Part shown: piece after piece, positions 16,890 through 24,418 of the stretch
Numbering within the stretch: the first letter of the stretch is position 1
Layout: every line of letters begins with the position of its first letter
Assembly (NCBI GenBank): GCA_023381895.1
Contig: JAMCTA010000173.1
Span: 1-34,842 of the forward strand
Length of the DNA stretch: 34,842 nucleotides
Direction of reading: 5' to 3'
Origin: Chloroflexota bacterium
Lineage (GTDB): Bacteria; Chloroflexota; UBA4733
The notes under the pieces: model-generated
What the model saw: only the letters and a program-made list of their open reading frames with translations
Told to the model about the DNA's origin: nothing
The model's database searches: none
Made by a program: the position numbers and the translations under genes

Positions 16890-18197
16890 TCAGAACCAGT
16901 CGGAGCGGGGAATCCAAAACGCGTGTGACGCGAAGAGCCGGGCCAGCACTGGCCGAGCTGATTCCGGTATCTCCTGCCCAGTCTGGCGGACTGCCCACGC
17001 CAACGGCCGGTAACCGAACAACAGTTGCAAGAACACCTGTCTCGTCAGCCGTACCGCAAGATCAGGGATCCGCTCCGAGGCACAAAGCTGTAGGCCAGCA
17101 TCCGATAGCGCGAGCGGGAACGCCACGTCATCCACCACGAGGGCAAGCACACCACGCCACGCAGGACGGACTGCAGCCCAGAGCTCCTGCCAGCGAGGCA
17201 GCATGGCGCGCATCAATACTGCCGGATCGGCAATACGCGCCATCCATCCGCCGTCAGACGCGTGAACCGTCTCACTCCGCACCACCGGCCATTGACTTTG
17301 CTCACCAGCCACGTACGGAAACCCAGCGCATACGAATGCGTCAGCAAATTCCGCGACAAGCGGATCATCTGGTGGCAGTGGCCACCTGACCTCGGAAAGT
17401 CCACTGTTTTCAGTGACAGCAACCTGCGCGTGAAAGCGTAAGAGAGCGGCAGCCGCATCAAAACTCTCTGCGGCAACCTCTAGCGCTTGCGCTGGACTCG
17501 CCACATCCAGCGCAAGGTAGCCAGCGATTCCACCAGAGGACCCCATCGCAAGCCACACTTGGCGCTGCGGCGGCAGTTGTCCCAGAAGCCGCTCCTGGCG
17601 GGAGAGAGTACGGTCGAACGATCCTGGTCGCTCGCCGTAGCACGCCTCATACACGCGCAACAGAGCCTCCGCATCAGCGACGGTGGCCCGCCGTACTCCA
17701 TAGCTTCCAGGGCGCAAGCGGGCCACGGCAGAAAGCGGGATAGAGTGAACCGTCAGATCCCACACGTCCACGAACCCCCACCGATGGTAGAAGTTTGTAA
17801 TGCCGTCAAGAAGCAAGACAGCACAACCTCGCGACTTCCCGTACGTTACTGCGGAACGCAGTACAGCGCTTCCTAAACCCCGCTGCCGGAAGTCGGGATG
17901 AGTTGCTACACCGCCGATGCAACCTGCCAGCAGCTTGGCTGGAGGTAAGCGGAGCCAGCGCTGATCGACGATGCAGCCAGACAGACAGATGATCTCCCCG
18001 TTAACGTCGTGATCAAAGATACCGCGCCAGCTCTCTCCGCCGGATTCAATCCACATCTTGCGATACGCCGAAACACGCAAGTCCGGGTCATCACGCGGGT
18101 TCCATGTGCGGGCCTGCAACCGAGCGAAACCTTCCACCTCGCCAAGGGATCTCGGAGAGCGTGCTTCCACTTCGGGGATACCCGCAGTGCTGGCCAA
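16890..18197 (-). CDS. Eis-like GNAT-family N-acetyltransferase
   Basis: A 435-aa protein of the Eis type. The N-terminal GNAT domain carries the acetyl-CoA loop RQRGLG (residues 104-109) after GGVATHPDF; NFYHRWGF, about 30 residues on, fits the region of the catalytic tyrosine. A second GNAT-like domain and a sterol-carrier-like C-terminal domain follow. The chain ends in Phe, as in mycobacterial Eis, where the terminal carboxylate acts in catalysis. Eis enzymes acetylate amines such as aminoglycosides or protein lysines; the substrate here is unknown. The start is TTG at 18197, supported by GAAGGAG. It stands alone, convergent with rpsI. Confidence 0.85.
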   Translation of the reverse strand: MASTAGIPEVEARSPRSLGEVEGFARLQARTWNPRDDPDLRVSAYRKMWIESGGESWRGIFDHDVNGEIICLSGCIVDQRWLRLPPAKLLAGCIGGVATHPDFRQRGLGSAVLRSAVTYGKSRGCAVLLLDGITNFYHRWGFVDVWDLTVHSIPLSAVARLRPGSYGVRRATVADAEALLRVYEACYGERPGSFDRTLSRQERLLGQLPPQRQVWLAMGSSGGIAGYLALDVASPAQALEVAAESFDAAAALLRFHAQVAVTENSGLSEVRWPLPPDDPLVAEFADAFVCAGFPYVAGEQSQWPVVRSETVHASDGGWMARIADPAVLMRAMLPRWQELWAAVRPAWRGVLALVVDDVAFPLALSDAGLQLCASERIPDLAVRLTRQVFLQLLFGYRPLAWAVRQTGQEIPESARPVLARLFASHAFWIPRSDWF

Positions 18198-18665
18198 AGT
18201 CTGTCTCCTTCTCGTTGATGATCACCACTGCACAAACGGCGGAGCGACCGCGCTCTGCACTGGTCCAAACACTCAATCCTAACGCCGTACCCCAGAAAGG
18301 GAGCCGCGACCACAAACCCAACGAAGGACGCATGCTACGGCACCAGGGGTATCCGGGTACGCGGTACGCGCGCCGGAATCCCAAAACACGGACCTCTCGA
18401 TGCTAGCAGCATACACGCTCATAACCCCACTCAACCGCTCGTATGACCGGGGGGCGAGGCACACACCGCTCGTGCCCCCGCACTCGTAGAACTCACCCAA
18501 CCAGTACCGATTTCACTACATAGAGGAATAGAGGCAAGACTGGCGGCTACCACCTCGGTACGTCAGGCTACAGCGAAAGAAGAGACATCAGTACCACATA
18601 CGTCAACGACGGCCGCAGCTCGCTGACCCAACAGCCGCGCTACAACGATCAGGAACGGGATGAAC
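18198..18665. other. Gap without a clear gene
   Basis: Between the acetyltransferase start and the zinc-ribbon stop I see no supported gene; overlapping frames on both strands lack ribosome-binding sites and known motifs. The region should hold the promoter of the acetyltransferase and the 3' end of the zinc-ribbon transcript. One strong hairpin is present at 18450-18479. Confidence 0.5.
18450..18479 (-). terminator. GC-rich hairpin downstream of the zinc-ribbon gene
   Basis: GGGGGCGAG (18450-18458) pairs with CTC and GCCCCC (18469-18479, 2-nt bulge) around a 10-nt loop. There is no U-tract on either strand. It could end the minus-strand zinc-ribbon transcript, but this is tentative. Confidence 0.3.
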
Positions 18666-18986
18666 TTAGAGAGTGGCCTGAGCTGGGGCTGAGGTATCAC
18701 TCTCCTGCGACTGGCGGAGGCTCTCATAGCAGAGACTGCAGTAGACGGGGCGGGAGCCACGTGGGACAAAAGGCACCACGGTCGCCGCTCCACAAGAGGC
18801 GCAAGTCACTTCGTGCATCTCCACCGGTGCCAAGCCCAGCTGTTTGCGGCGCCGATTGGCACGGCAGGAAGGACACCGCAAGGGCTGATTCGTAAAACCA
18901 CGCTGCACGTAATAATCTCGCTCCACTTGGCTGAACGTGAATGGCTTTTGACAGTCCCGGCAGACCAGGTGAACATCTCCAGGCAT
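18666..18986 (-). CDS. Small double zinc-ribbon protein (CxxC-x17-CxxC type)
   Basis: A 106-aa protein with two four-cysteine clusters. The first is C9-x2-C12 with C38-x2-C41, in the probable zinc-ribbon pattern (FSQVERDYYVQRGFTNQPLR then CPSC). The second is C62-x2-C65-x17-C83-x2-C86, the CxxC-x17-CxxC domain. Both types are common in small uncharacterised proteins and their role is unknown; nucleic-acid or protein binding is a guess. ATG at 18986 follows a strong GAGGAGGT. A candidate promoter lies at 19071-19099. It is divergent from the cysK remnant. Confidence 0.8.
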   Translation of the reverse strand: MPGDVHLVCRDCQKPFTFSQVERDYYVQRGFTNQPLRCPSCRANRRRKQLGLAPVEMHEVTCASCGAATVVPFVPRGSRPVYCSLCYESLRQSQESDTSAPAQATL

Positions 18987-19070
18987 CGTACCGTCGTACC
19001 TCCTCTACGATGAGGCCACACTCAAGTCGCCAGCGCCCCGGTGGACTAGCGCATACAGCCCGCTATCTGG

Positions 19071-19099
19071 AGCGTAGTTAACACAGATTTCACAGTCAA
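19071..19099 (-). promoter_or_regulatory. Candidate promoter of the zinc-ribbon gene
   Basis: On the minus strand TTGACT (19099-19094) and TACGCT (19076-19071) are 17 bp apart in a locally A+T-rich stretch. The start would be near 19064, giving a leader of about 78 nt. The -35 is good, the -10 moderate. Confidence 0.45.
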
Positions 19100-19191
19100 A
19101 TGACATTCCTCACAATTAGGACAAATGGCATACCAGGCTGACCAAAGAGGCTATGAAGCCCTCCAGAATGGACAGGTTCGTACAGCCCGCT

Positions 19192-19221
19192 GTGAGAGTC
19201 GGGCCTGCGGACCACTATAAT
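19192..19221 (+). promoter_or_regulatory. Candidate promoter of the cysK remnant
   Basis: A perfect -10 TATAAT (19216-19221) with GTGAGA (19192-19197, 4/6 to consensus) 18 bp upstream. It precedes the broken cysK. If still active it could transcribe the small unknown gene at 19716. Confidence 0.5.
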
Positions 19222-19682
19222 GCGCTCAGTGACGAGTAAGCAGCGGAACCGAGAGTTGAAGAATGCCAACGAGAAGACCAGTGCAGGTGCCTATCACCGG
19301 ACAATTGCTCGGGATGCGATCGAGTTGATGGGGAACACGCCAATGGGTGCGGCTCAATCACGTGACGCAAGACCTCAACGCTACCATCGCTGTCAAATCG
19401 GAATCCTACCAGCCAGGTGAAAGTGTCAGGGATCGCATCAGCGTCGCCATGGTTCTTGATGCCGAAGAGTGTGGCACGCTTACGCCTGGTACCGTGATCG
19501 TTGAGCCTACAAGTGGCAACACCGGCATCGCTCTCGCCTGGGTCGCGGCAGTCCGAGGCTATCGCCTGATCATCACGATGCCAGAGACGATGAGCATTGA
19601 GCGGCAGAAGCTGCTGCGTGTCTTGGGTGCCAAGGTGGTGCTCACCCCCGGCGTCGAGGGCATGGGGGAGCAATTCGCTTGA
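19220..19682 (+). pseudogene. cysK: Cysteine synthase A, frameshifted and truncated
   Basis: Translation in two frames gives the first third of Cys[17 protein letters not shown] reads in the frame of 19220; RLNHV onward reads in the frame of 19347, through the conserved [11 protein letters not shown] and [19 protein letters not shown], to a TGA at 19680-19682. One extra G in the G-run 19345-19347 causes the shift. Only about 125 of roughly 310 residues remain. The PLP-binding lysine of the SVKDR motif is arginine here (AGG at 19428-19430), so even the repaired fragment would be inactive. CysK makes cysteine from O-acetylserine and sulfide. An intact copy, if any, lies elsewhere. Confidence 0.88.
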
Positions 19683-19715
19683 CTTGATATGCCCTTATGA
19701 GAGAAGCCAATCGCA

Positions 19716-20093
19716 ATGAGCATCGAACCGTCTGACTTCGACATCCAGGCTGCATTGCTCCGGCAAGGTGATCAGCCGCAGGAGCTTCTCGCCTATCTCT
19801 CGACCAAGATGGCGAGCGCTCTGCCAGAGCTCACTCGGGTGGAGCGTTCCGGCTTCCTCGGGAGGGGAACAGTGCGTAAGGTGGAGATCAATCTTGGCAA
19901 CAGTCGCTACGCTCTGGAACTGCAGCGTGGCGGACTGGTTGCCCAGCGTATCAAGCTCGTCCGCGGTGTTGAGATTGCGCACGAGGAGCTCCAAGTCCCC
20001 GCCTGGATTGCACAGCTCACGACCGACCTACGTAGCCAAGCCGCCCAGAGCGAGGCCATCGCCCGGGCCCTGCGCGGCCTGATCTTCGACTAG
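19716..20093 (+). CDS. Hypothetical protein
   Basis: A 125-aa soluble protein that I do not recognise. The first 45 residues look helical and acidic (ALLRQGDQPQELLAYLSTKM), the middle has a short beta-rich stretch (GRGTVRKVEINLGNSRYALE), and the end is helical (TTDLRSQAAQSEAIARALRG). No signal peptide or membrane segment is visible. The start ATG at 19716 has only a weak GAGAAG upstream. It follows the cysK remnant by 33 bp and converges on the DUF1854 gene, with 30 bp between them. Confidence 0.65.
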   Translation: MSIEPSDFDIQAALLRQGDQPQELLAYLSTKMASALPELTRVERSGFLGRGTVRKVEINLGNSRYALELQRGGLVAQRIKLVRGVEIAHEELQVPAWIAQLTTDLRSQAAQSEAIARALRGLIFD

Positions 20094-20123
20094 CCTGCTG
20101 TTACCATTCACCCTCAGCTTGTA

Positions 20124-20642
20124 TCAGGTCAAGGCCTCCATAATGAGCTTGCGGCTGTCCTCATCAAGGGTCCCAAGATCTGGCAGATCATAGCGATTGC
20201 CGCTCACATCCATCAGACGCACACGTCCGTCAGGAAGATCTACAACATTTTCGCTGCTCCAGTGCAGGACAAACTCCCGCTCCCCGTGCGTCGTGTCCAC
20301 GTGCCAGTACAAGGGACCGAGCTTGTAGGAGAGCGAGCGCACGCGCGTGATTGCGGGGACCGCGTAGAAGCGGCCGAGGCTCTCATTGATGGCACGCTGG
20401 CTCTCTTCATCCAGATCTGTCAGATCGTTGAGCATGAGCACTTCCCGATCAGGATCGGTGAGCACACTGATAAACTCGTCGGGATAGCGCAAGGGATCAG
20501 CGAGCCGGATACGGACTCGCCACAAGCTACGATCACCGTCGACAGTCAGCCGTAAGCCCCACCTTCCTCGGCTGAAATGCAACAGTCGAGGATCAGTGTG
20601 CGGATCGAGATCAGGCTCCGGCGCCAGAATGTGATCTTCCAT
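20124..20642 (-). CDS. DUF1854 family protein
   Basis: A 172-aa soluble protein matching the DUF1854 pattern: RGRWGLRLTVDGDRSLWRVR, then RYPDEFISVLTDPDREVLML, and a WHVDTTHGEREFVLHW strand region. The function is unproven. In proteobacteria DUF1854 proteins are encoded next to an ABC exporter and near cyanophycin genes, hence the label cyanophycin-metabolism-associated; that association is from memory. Here it follows the matching exporter after 12 bp on the same strand, so both should be under the c-di-AMP riboswitch. ATG at 20642 follows GAGAGGA. Confidence 0.8.
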   Translation of the reverse strand: MEDHILAPEPDLDPHTDPRLLHFSRGRWGLRLTVDGDRSLWRVRIRLADPLRYPDEFISVLTDPDREVLMLNDLTDLDEESQRAINESLGRFYAVPAITRVRSLSYKLGPLYWHVDTTHGEREFVLHWSSENVVDLPDGRVRLMDVSGNRYDLPDLGTLDEDSRKLIMEALT

Positions 20643-20654
20643 AGTCAGATCCTC

Positions 20655-22910
20655 TCATCCGCCAACCGCCCGGATCCGCGAGACCTCACGTTGAAGCTCA
20701 ACGAGTCTATGGTAGATGCCGTGTGGCATCTCCATGAGCTCGTCGTGAGTCCCAGTCTCCTTGATCTCTCCACCTTCGAACACGAAGAGACGGTCCGCGT
20801 TGCGCAACGTGGAGAGGCGATGGGCAATAGCAAACGTCGTGCGTCCCTGGACGAGGCGTGTCAGTGCCTCTTGAATAAGCCGTTCCGTCTCCGTGTCAAC
20901 GGATGCGGTTGCCTCATCCAAAATGAGCAATTGGGGGTCGCGCAGGATAGCCCGTGCAATCGAGATCCGCTGACGCTCTCCCCCTGAGAGCCGGTGTCCG
21001 CGCTCTCCAACGCGAAAGCTGTACCCATCCTCCATGCTCACTATGAAATCGTGAGCATTGGCAGCCTTCGCCGCGGCGACGATCTGCTGGAAACTCGCAT
21101 CGGGACGAGCATAGGCGATGTTTTCTGCTACGGTGCCGCTGAACAGGAAGGGATCTTGCAAGACGACTCCCACTTGCTCACGGAAGCTTCGCAAGTCGAT
21201 GTGCTGCAGATCGACACCATCCACGAGAATCTGACCAGAATCTGGCTCGTAGAACCGGTTGATCAAGTGAATGAAGGTGCTCTTGCCACTGCCGGACCGG
21301 CCGACCAAGCCGATCATCTCGCCCGGCTTCACGCTCACTGATACGTGCTTGAGCGCTGGCTTGCCACGCTCATAGCTGAACGTGACGTCACGAAACTCTA
21401 GCGATCCCCGCAGCGGTGACAGCGCTACCGATCCAGGCGCTACGTACGCCTCCTCAGGCGAATCGAGCACCTCAAATACCCGCTCAGCTCCGGCAAACGC
21501 CTGGCTCATCCATTGCGACACCTGGGTGAAGTATTGGAGTGGAGCGTAGAACTGCCCGAGATAGCTATTGAACATCACGAGTGTTCCCAGAGAAATGACC
21601 CCGTAGATCACGTCGTGGCCCCCGAAGAGCCAGACGAGGAAGATGCCCGTGCTGTTGATAAAGTTGAGTGTGGTGGAGAGCCGTTGCGAGGTCACAGCTG
21701 TCTTGATGCCTGCTTCACGCAACACACCGTTGCGTTGGTCGAACTCCGTCGACTCACGATCTTCCTGCGCAAATGCCTTCGAGACCCGTATCCCGTACAG
21801 CGACTCGGACAGCCGACTCGAAAAGGCAGCCCGGACACGCCACCAACGCCGATATAGGCCACTGGTCCGCACCCATATTCGCTGGCTGCCGAACAGCATG
21901 AGCGGCACGGGAATCAGTACGATAAGCGCTAATTCCCATTGAACCTTCAACAACACACCGAGGATGAACACAAACATCAATACATTCGTGGCGATGAAGG
22001 GGACGCCCTGAACGAGGAACTGCTCTAACGCCGCGGTATCCTGATTGATGAGCGCGAGGAGGGAGCCTGTCCCTCGTTCGTTGTGAAATGCCAGCGGTAA
22101 GTGCTCGAGCTTGCGATACACCTCACCGCGCATCTGGGCAGTGATCCGCCCTCCAAGGAGCGCCGCTAGCCACTGGCTCACCGTCTGTATGCCAGCACCA
22201 GCAATCGCAGCCACGATCAAGATGCCCACCAACGACATCATGAGATGGAACCGCTGGTCTACTGTGCCTCCAGCGTGGCCTTGCAGCGCACCATCGATCA
22301 TGCGCCGGGTGACGAGCGGAGGAATGAGCTGGATCAAGGTCCGACCCAAAGTCGCTAACACAACGGCCACGGCGATGGCCCTGTGAGGCTTCAAGTAGCC
22401 AGCGATGCGGAGCAGCACAGCGTGCGTCTGGACACACACCGAGCACCGCGCGTGGCGGCCAGGGAGAAGCCGGCCACAGCGCGAACAGTGAATACGGGGC
22501 AGCTTGTCCGAGGGCTGGGCCGGCACGCCCTCTGCCAGCGAACGAATGACGCGGGCAGCATCAGCGAAGTGCGCCGCCAGAGTACGCGAAAAGCGTATCA
22601 CCTCGACTCGGTCGTGCGCCAGGGTAAGCACCAAACCGCCAGCGCTCACTTCGATCTCCGTGTCGGCGTCCTTGATCTCATCGAACGAGAACGCCGTTGC
22701 TGGCTGTGGCGCGACATCCGGATCCTGCGTAAACACGAGCACGCGCCGGTCCGTCACCAGCAGCCAGCGCTGGCCAAAGCGGTCAGCCTGATCGACGTCG
22801 CTCTGCAACCGCAGCTGCTCTCGCTCCCCCAAGAGCTGCCACACGCGCCGCTCGTTACGCCCCGTCGAGATGGTAGCAGCTCCATCCCGTCGCTCGGTTG
22901 CTACTGCCAC
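20655..22910 (-). CDS. ABC exporter with N-terminal PH-like and zinc-ribbon domains
   Basis: A 751-aa half-transporter. Residues 1-130 form a soluble domain with the strand motif QRWLLVTDRRVLVF, reminiscent of bacterial PH domains. A zinc ribbon follows (C142-x2-C145, C156-x2-C159). Then come six membrane segments (about 165-460) and an ATPase domain: Walker A GRSGSGKST (537-545), signature LSGGERQ (about 641), Walker B LLILDE (about 661). It probably acts as a homodimer; the substrate is unknown. I chose GTG 22910: AAGGAGG lies 8 nt upstream, and a longer frame to 23009 would run through the riboswitch terminator. It forms an operon with the DUF1854 gene. Confidence 0.88.
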   Translation of the reverse strand: MAVATERRDGAATISTGRNERRVWQLLGEREQLRLQSDVDQADRFGQRWLLVTDRRVLVFTQDPDVAPQPATAFSFDEIKDADTEIEVSAGGLVLTLAHDRVEVIRFSRTLAAHFADAARVIRSLAEGVPAQPSDKLPRIHCSRCGRLLPGRHARCSVCVQTHAVLLRIAGYLKPHRAIAVAVVLATLGRTLIQLIPPLVTRRMIDGALQGHAGGTVDQRFHLMMSLVGILIVAAIAGAGIQTVSQWLAALLGGRITAQMRGEVYRKLEHLPLAFHNERGTGSLLALINQDTAALEQFLVQGVPFIATNVLMFVFILGVLLKVQWELALIVLIPVPLMLFGSQRIWVRTSGLYRRWWRVRAAFSSRLSESLYGIRVSKAFAQEDRESTEFDQRNGVLREAGIKTAVTSQRLSTTLNFINSTGIFLVWLFGGHDVIYGVISLGTLVMFNSYLGQFYAPLQYFTQVSQWMSQAFAGAERVFEVLDSPEEAYVAPGSVALSPLRGSLEFRDVTFSYERGKPALKHVSVSVKPGEMIGLVGRSGSGKSTFIHLINRFYEPDSGQILVDGVDLQHIDLRSFREQVGVVLQDPFLFSGTVAENIAYARPDASFQQIVAAAKAANAHDFIVSMEDGYSFRVGERGHRLSGGERQRISIARAILRDPQLLILDEATASVDTETERLIQEALTRLVQGRTTFAIAHRLSTLRNADRLFVFEGGEIKETGTHDELMEMPHGIYHRLVELQREVSRIRAVGG

Positions 22911-22956
22911 TGATCGGCCCTCCTTCGTGGTCGAGAACGTAATCTCGGCCACCCCC

Positions 22957-23007
22957 AAAAAAAGAGAGCTAGCGCGCCTCGACACAGCGAGGCTCCGCCA
23001 AGCTCTC
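22957..23007 (-). terminator. Riboswitch-controlled intrinsic terminator
   Basis: Read on the minus strand: GAGAGCT (23007-23001) pairs with AGCTCTC (22970-22964), an inner stem GCCTCG/CGAGGC (22993-22988 with 22981-22976) adds six pairs and GCG/CGC three more. Seven Us follow directly (22963-22957). It lies between the c-di-AMP aptamer and the exporter start, so it is the expression platform. Arm AGCCUCG (22994-22988) can pair instead with CGUAGGCU (23020-23013), the 3' strand of aptamer helix P1, giving an antiterminator. Confidence 0.9.
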
Positions 23008-23012
23008 ACGAA

Positions 23013-23121
23013 AGCCTACGAGGTTAGCTGTCGGATTCGGGTGCTGAGATCACCCTACTGCGTCACGCGCAGATTCACCCCAACTCAATGGTTCCCCCGC
23101 CCGCGTACCCACGGTTCGGCC
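23013..23121 (-). ncRNA. c-di-AMP riboswitch (ydaO/yuaA class)
   Basis: The minus strand carries, in order, the conserved pieces of the ydaO/yuaA aptamer: GGGGGAACC (23098-23090), GGGGTGAATC (23081-23072), CCCGAATCCG (23041-23032) and CAGCTAACCTCG (23030-23019). GGCC (23121-23118) and GGCT (23016-23013) can close helix P1. This class binds cyclic di-AMP and is normally an OFF switch. A terminator with seven Us follows directly, then the ABC exporter and DUF1854 genes. In other bacteria the class controls potassium and osmolyte transport and cell-wall hydrolases, so these two genes may serve osmotic or envelope balance. Recognition is by motif and order; a covariance search for ydaO-yuaA (RF00379) would settle it. 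Confidence 0.92.
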
Positions 23122-23129
23122 ATTATCCT

Positions 23130-23159
23130 ACGCTACCGTACTTCCAAGTCTCACGTCAA
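23130..23159 (-). promoter_or_regulatory. Candidate promoter of the riboswitch-exporter transcript
   Basis: On the minus strand TTGACG (23159-23154) is 18 bp from TAGCGT (23135-23130). Transcription would start near 23123, right before aptamer helix P1. The -10 is weak (3/6) but the placement fits well. Confidence 0.45.
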
Positions 23160-23484
23160 CACCTGGCGCTTCATCGCCGTGTTTTCCTTACTCCAAATAC
23201 ATGGCGGTGGGAAAGCAGTGCTGCGAGCATACGCGCCCTTCAGCCCAGTAGCTTAGCTTGCGGCACTTCTACGTCTATGTCGATGCAACTTTCCGTTTCC
23301 AGGATGCTCCACCCAGCCCTGAGCGTGCTGATCGGAGCATCTGGAGGCTGCCAGACGGGGCGTTTCTGCTGCGCCGTGAGTCGACCAGAAGGGCAACTCG
23401 CCTCTAGCATCAGCGAGACCTCGTCCTCAGGTCGTAGAATGCTGAGAGATGCCAACGGAGTGTTGGCCAACCCGGAGGCAGGGC
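23160..23484. other. Divergent intergenic stretch upstream of the riboswitch
   Basis: Between the riboswitch promoter and the plus-strand gene at 23485 I see no gene with a ribosome-binding site or known motif on either strand. It must hold the promoter of the plus-strand gene; no convincing -35/-10 pair stood out. Confidence 0.45.
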
Positions 23485-23889
23485 GTGGAGCTACTTCACC
23501 CGCGCATCGAAGCACACCTTCCTGCGTTCGTTGCTGGCTCGCTCCATGCCTATGAGGATATTTTAGGCGTGTTCTCAGGGCTGATCACCGTCCGCCCAGC
23601 TATCCAAAGCCCACCACTTAACACGGTGGTCATCACAAGCGAGCGGCTCCTCGCATGTGACACGCACGGCTCAACCCACGTCATTGCGGCAGTGCGGCTG
23701 CTCGACGTCACCAAGGTCAGCACTCACGAAGATGCGGGGCAGGGATACGTCAGCTGTTTTTCTGAACTCTGCGACTTGCACGTCAGTGAGTTGAGAGCGG
23801 AGGACGCTGCATTCCTGCAAGACGTAATCTATCGGGCAGCAGCCGGCGTGCTCTTTCGTGTGACGGCTGCAGAGGAGGCGCCGTTCTGA
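23485..23889 (+). CDS. Hypothetical protein, possibly PH-like
   Basis: A 134-aa soluble protein, not firmly recognised. The strand pair NTVVITSERLLACDTHG followed by STHVIAAVRLLDVTKVSTHE resembles bacterial PH-like (YokE-type) domains, where a TxxRL strand is followed by a loop and an 'i..v' strand; a helix (EDAAFLQDVIYRAAAGVLFR) closes it. I chose GTG 23485 over an upstream ATG (23449) because GGAGG at 23474-23478 has a 6-nt spacer. It is divergent from the riboswitch-exporter unit, whose exporter has a similar motif at its N-terminus. Confidence 0.65.
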   Translation: MELLHPRIEAHLPAFVAGSLHAYEDILGVFSGLITVRPAIQSPPLNTVVITSERLLACDTHGSTHVIAAVRLLDVTKVSTHEDAGQGYVSCFSELCDLHVSELRAEDAAFLQDVIYRAAAGVLFRVTAAEEAPF

Positions 23890-23908
23890 GATCTCGAGGA
23901 AACGGACG

Positions 23909-23935
23909 GCTGCGGGGACAGCGTTCTCACGCAGC
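23909..23935 (+). terminator. Hairpin after the PH-like gene
   Basis: GCTGCG (23909-23914) pairs with CGCAGC (23930-23935), extended by GGGA/TCTC with one G-U pair and a bulged A. It lies 19 bp after the stop, between convergent genes, and has no U-tract. Confidence 0.35.
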
Positions 23936-24062
23936 ACCTCATGCTTGCGACCATCGTCGTGACCACGCCCTGGGCTCCTGTCTTCCCGACGGGCGCGACA
24001 TACGGAGCAAGTGGTACTATCGCTGCCGGCTTTCGGCCCTCTTGACCTCGCACAGGAGTCTC

Positions 24063-24326
24063 CTACTTCTCCTCTGTACGCCCCATCATCCAGTGCGTCC
24101 GCAACTGCTCTACACGCGACTTCCGAGCCTGGGGCTCAAGTGTCGGATAGCCCAAGTTTTCCGCCCACTTCCGGGCCAGCGCAATCGCTTCCTCTGGAGG
24201 GCCCTCTCCAGAGATGGCCGCTCGAGCCAGCACACGTCCATCGGAGACCACTTCTGCTCGGAGCTGGCGCGTAAGACCCACACGGTAGACACGCAACACG
24301 TACGCAGAACTATCCATCTTCGGCAT
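24063..24326 (-). CDS. Small hypothetical protein
   Basis: An 87-aa protein that I do not recognise. It starts MPKMDSSAYVLRVYRVGLTR, has a short beta-rich first half and an acidic-to-basic helix in the second (EEAIALARKWAENLGYPTLE), and ends in a charged tail. No membrane segment. ATG at 24326 follows GGGGGCGAG, a fair ribosome-binding site. It converges on the PH-like gene and is divergent from cydD. It could be spurious, but the composition and the start look genuine. Confidence 0.55.
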   Translation of the reverse strand: MPKMDSSAYVLRVYRVGLTRQLRAEVVSDGRVLARAAISGEGPPEEAIALARKWAENLGYPTLEPQARKSRVEQLRTHWMMGRTEEK

Positions 24327-24418
24327 ACTCGCCCCCTTGTCTGCGCTCGCAGCACGCCGCAGACCCGTTGCATGCTACTGCAGCCGGCCCTATTGCGTGT
24401 ATCCCAGCGATCACAGGC

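Noticed and set aside
22911..23009. 33 extra N-terminal residues of the ABC exporter from a GTG at 23009
   Set aside because: This stretch contains the riboswitch terminator hairpin and U-run; a strong AAGGAGG precedes the GTG at 22910.
23122..23127. GATAAT on the minus strand as the -10 of the riboswitch transcript
   Set aside because: Transcription would start inside the aptamer and lose the 5' strand of P1, and no good -35 is 16-18 bp away; TTGACG/TAGCGT fits better.
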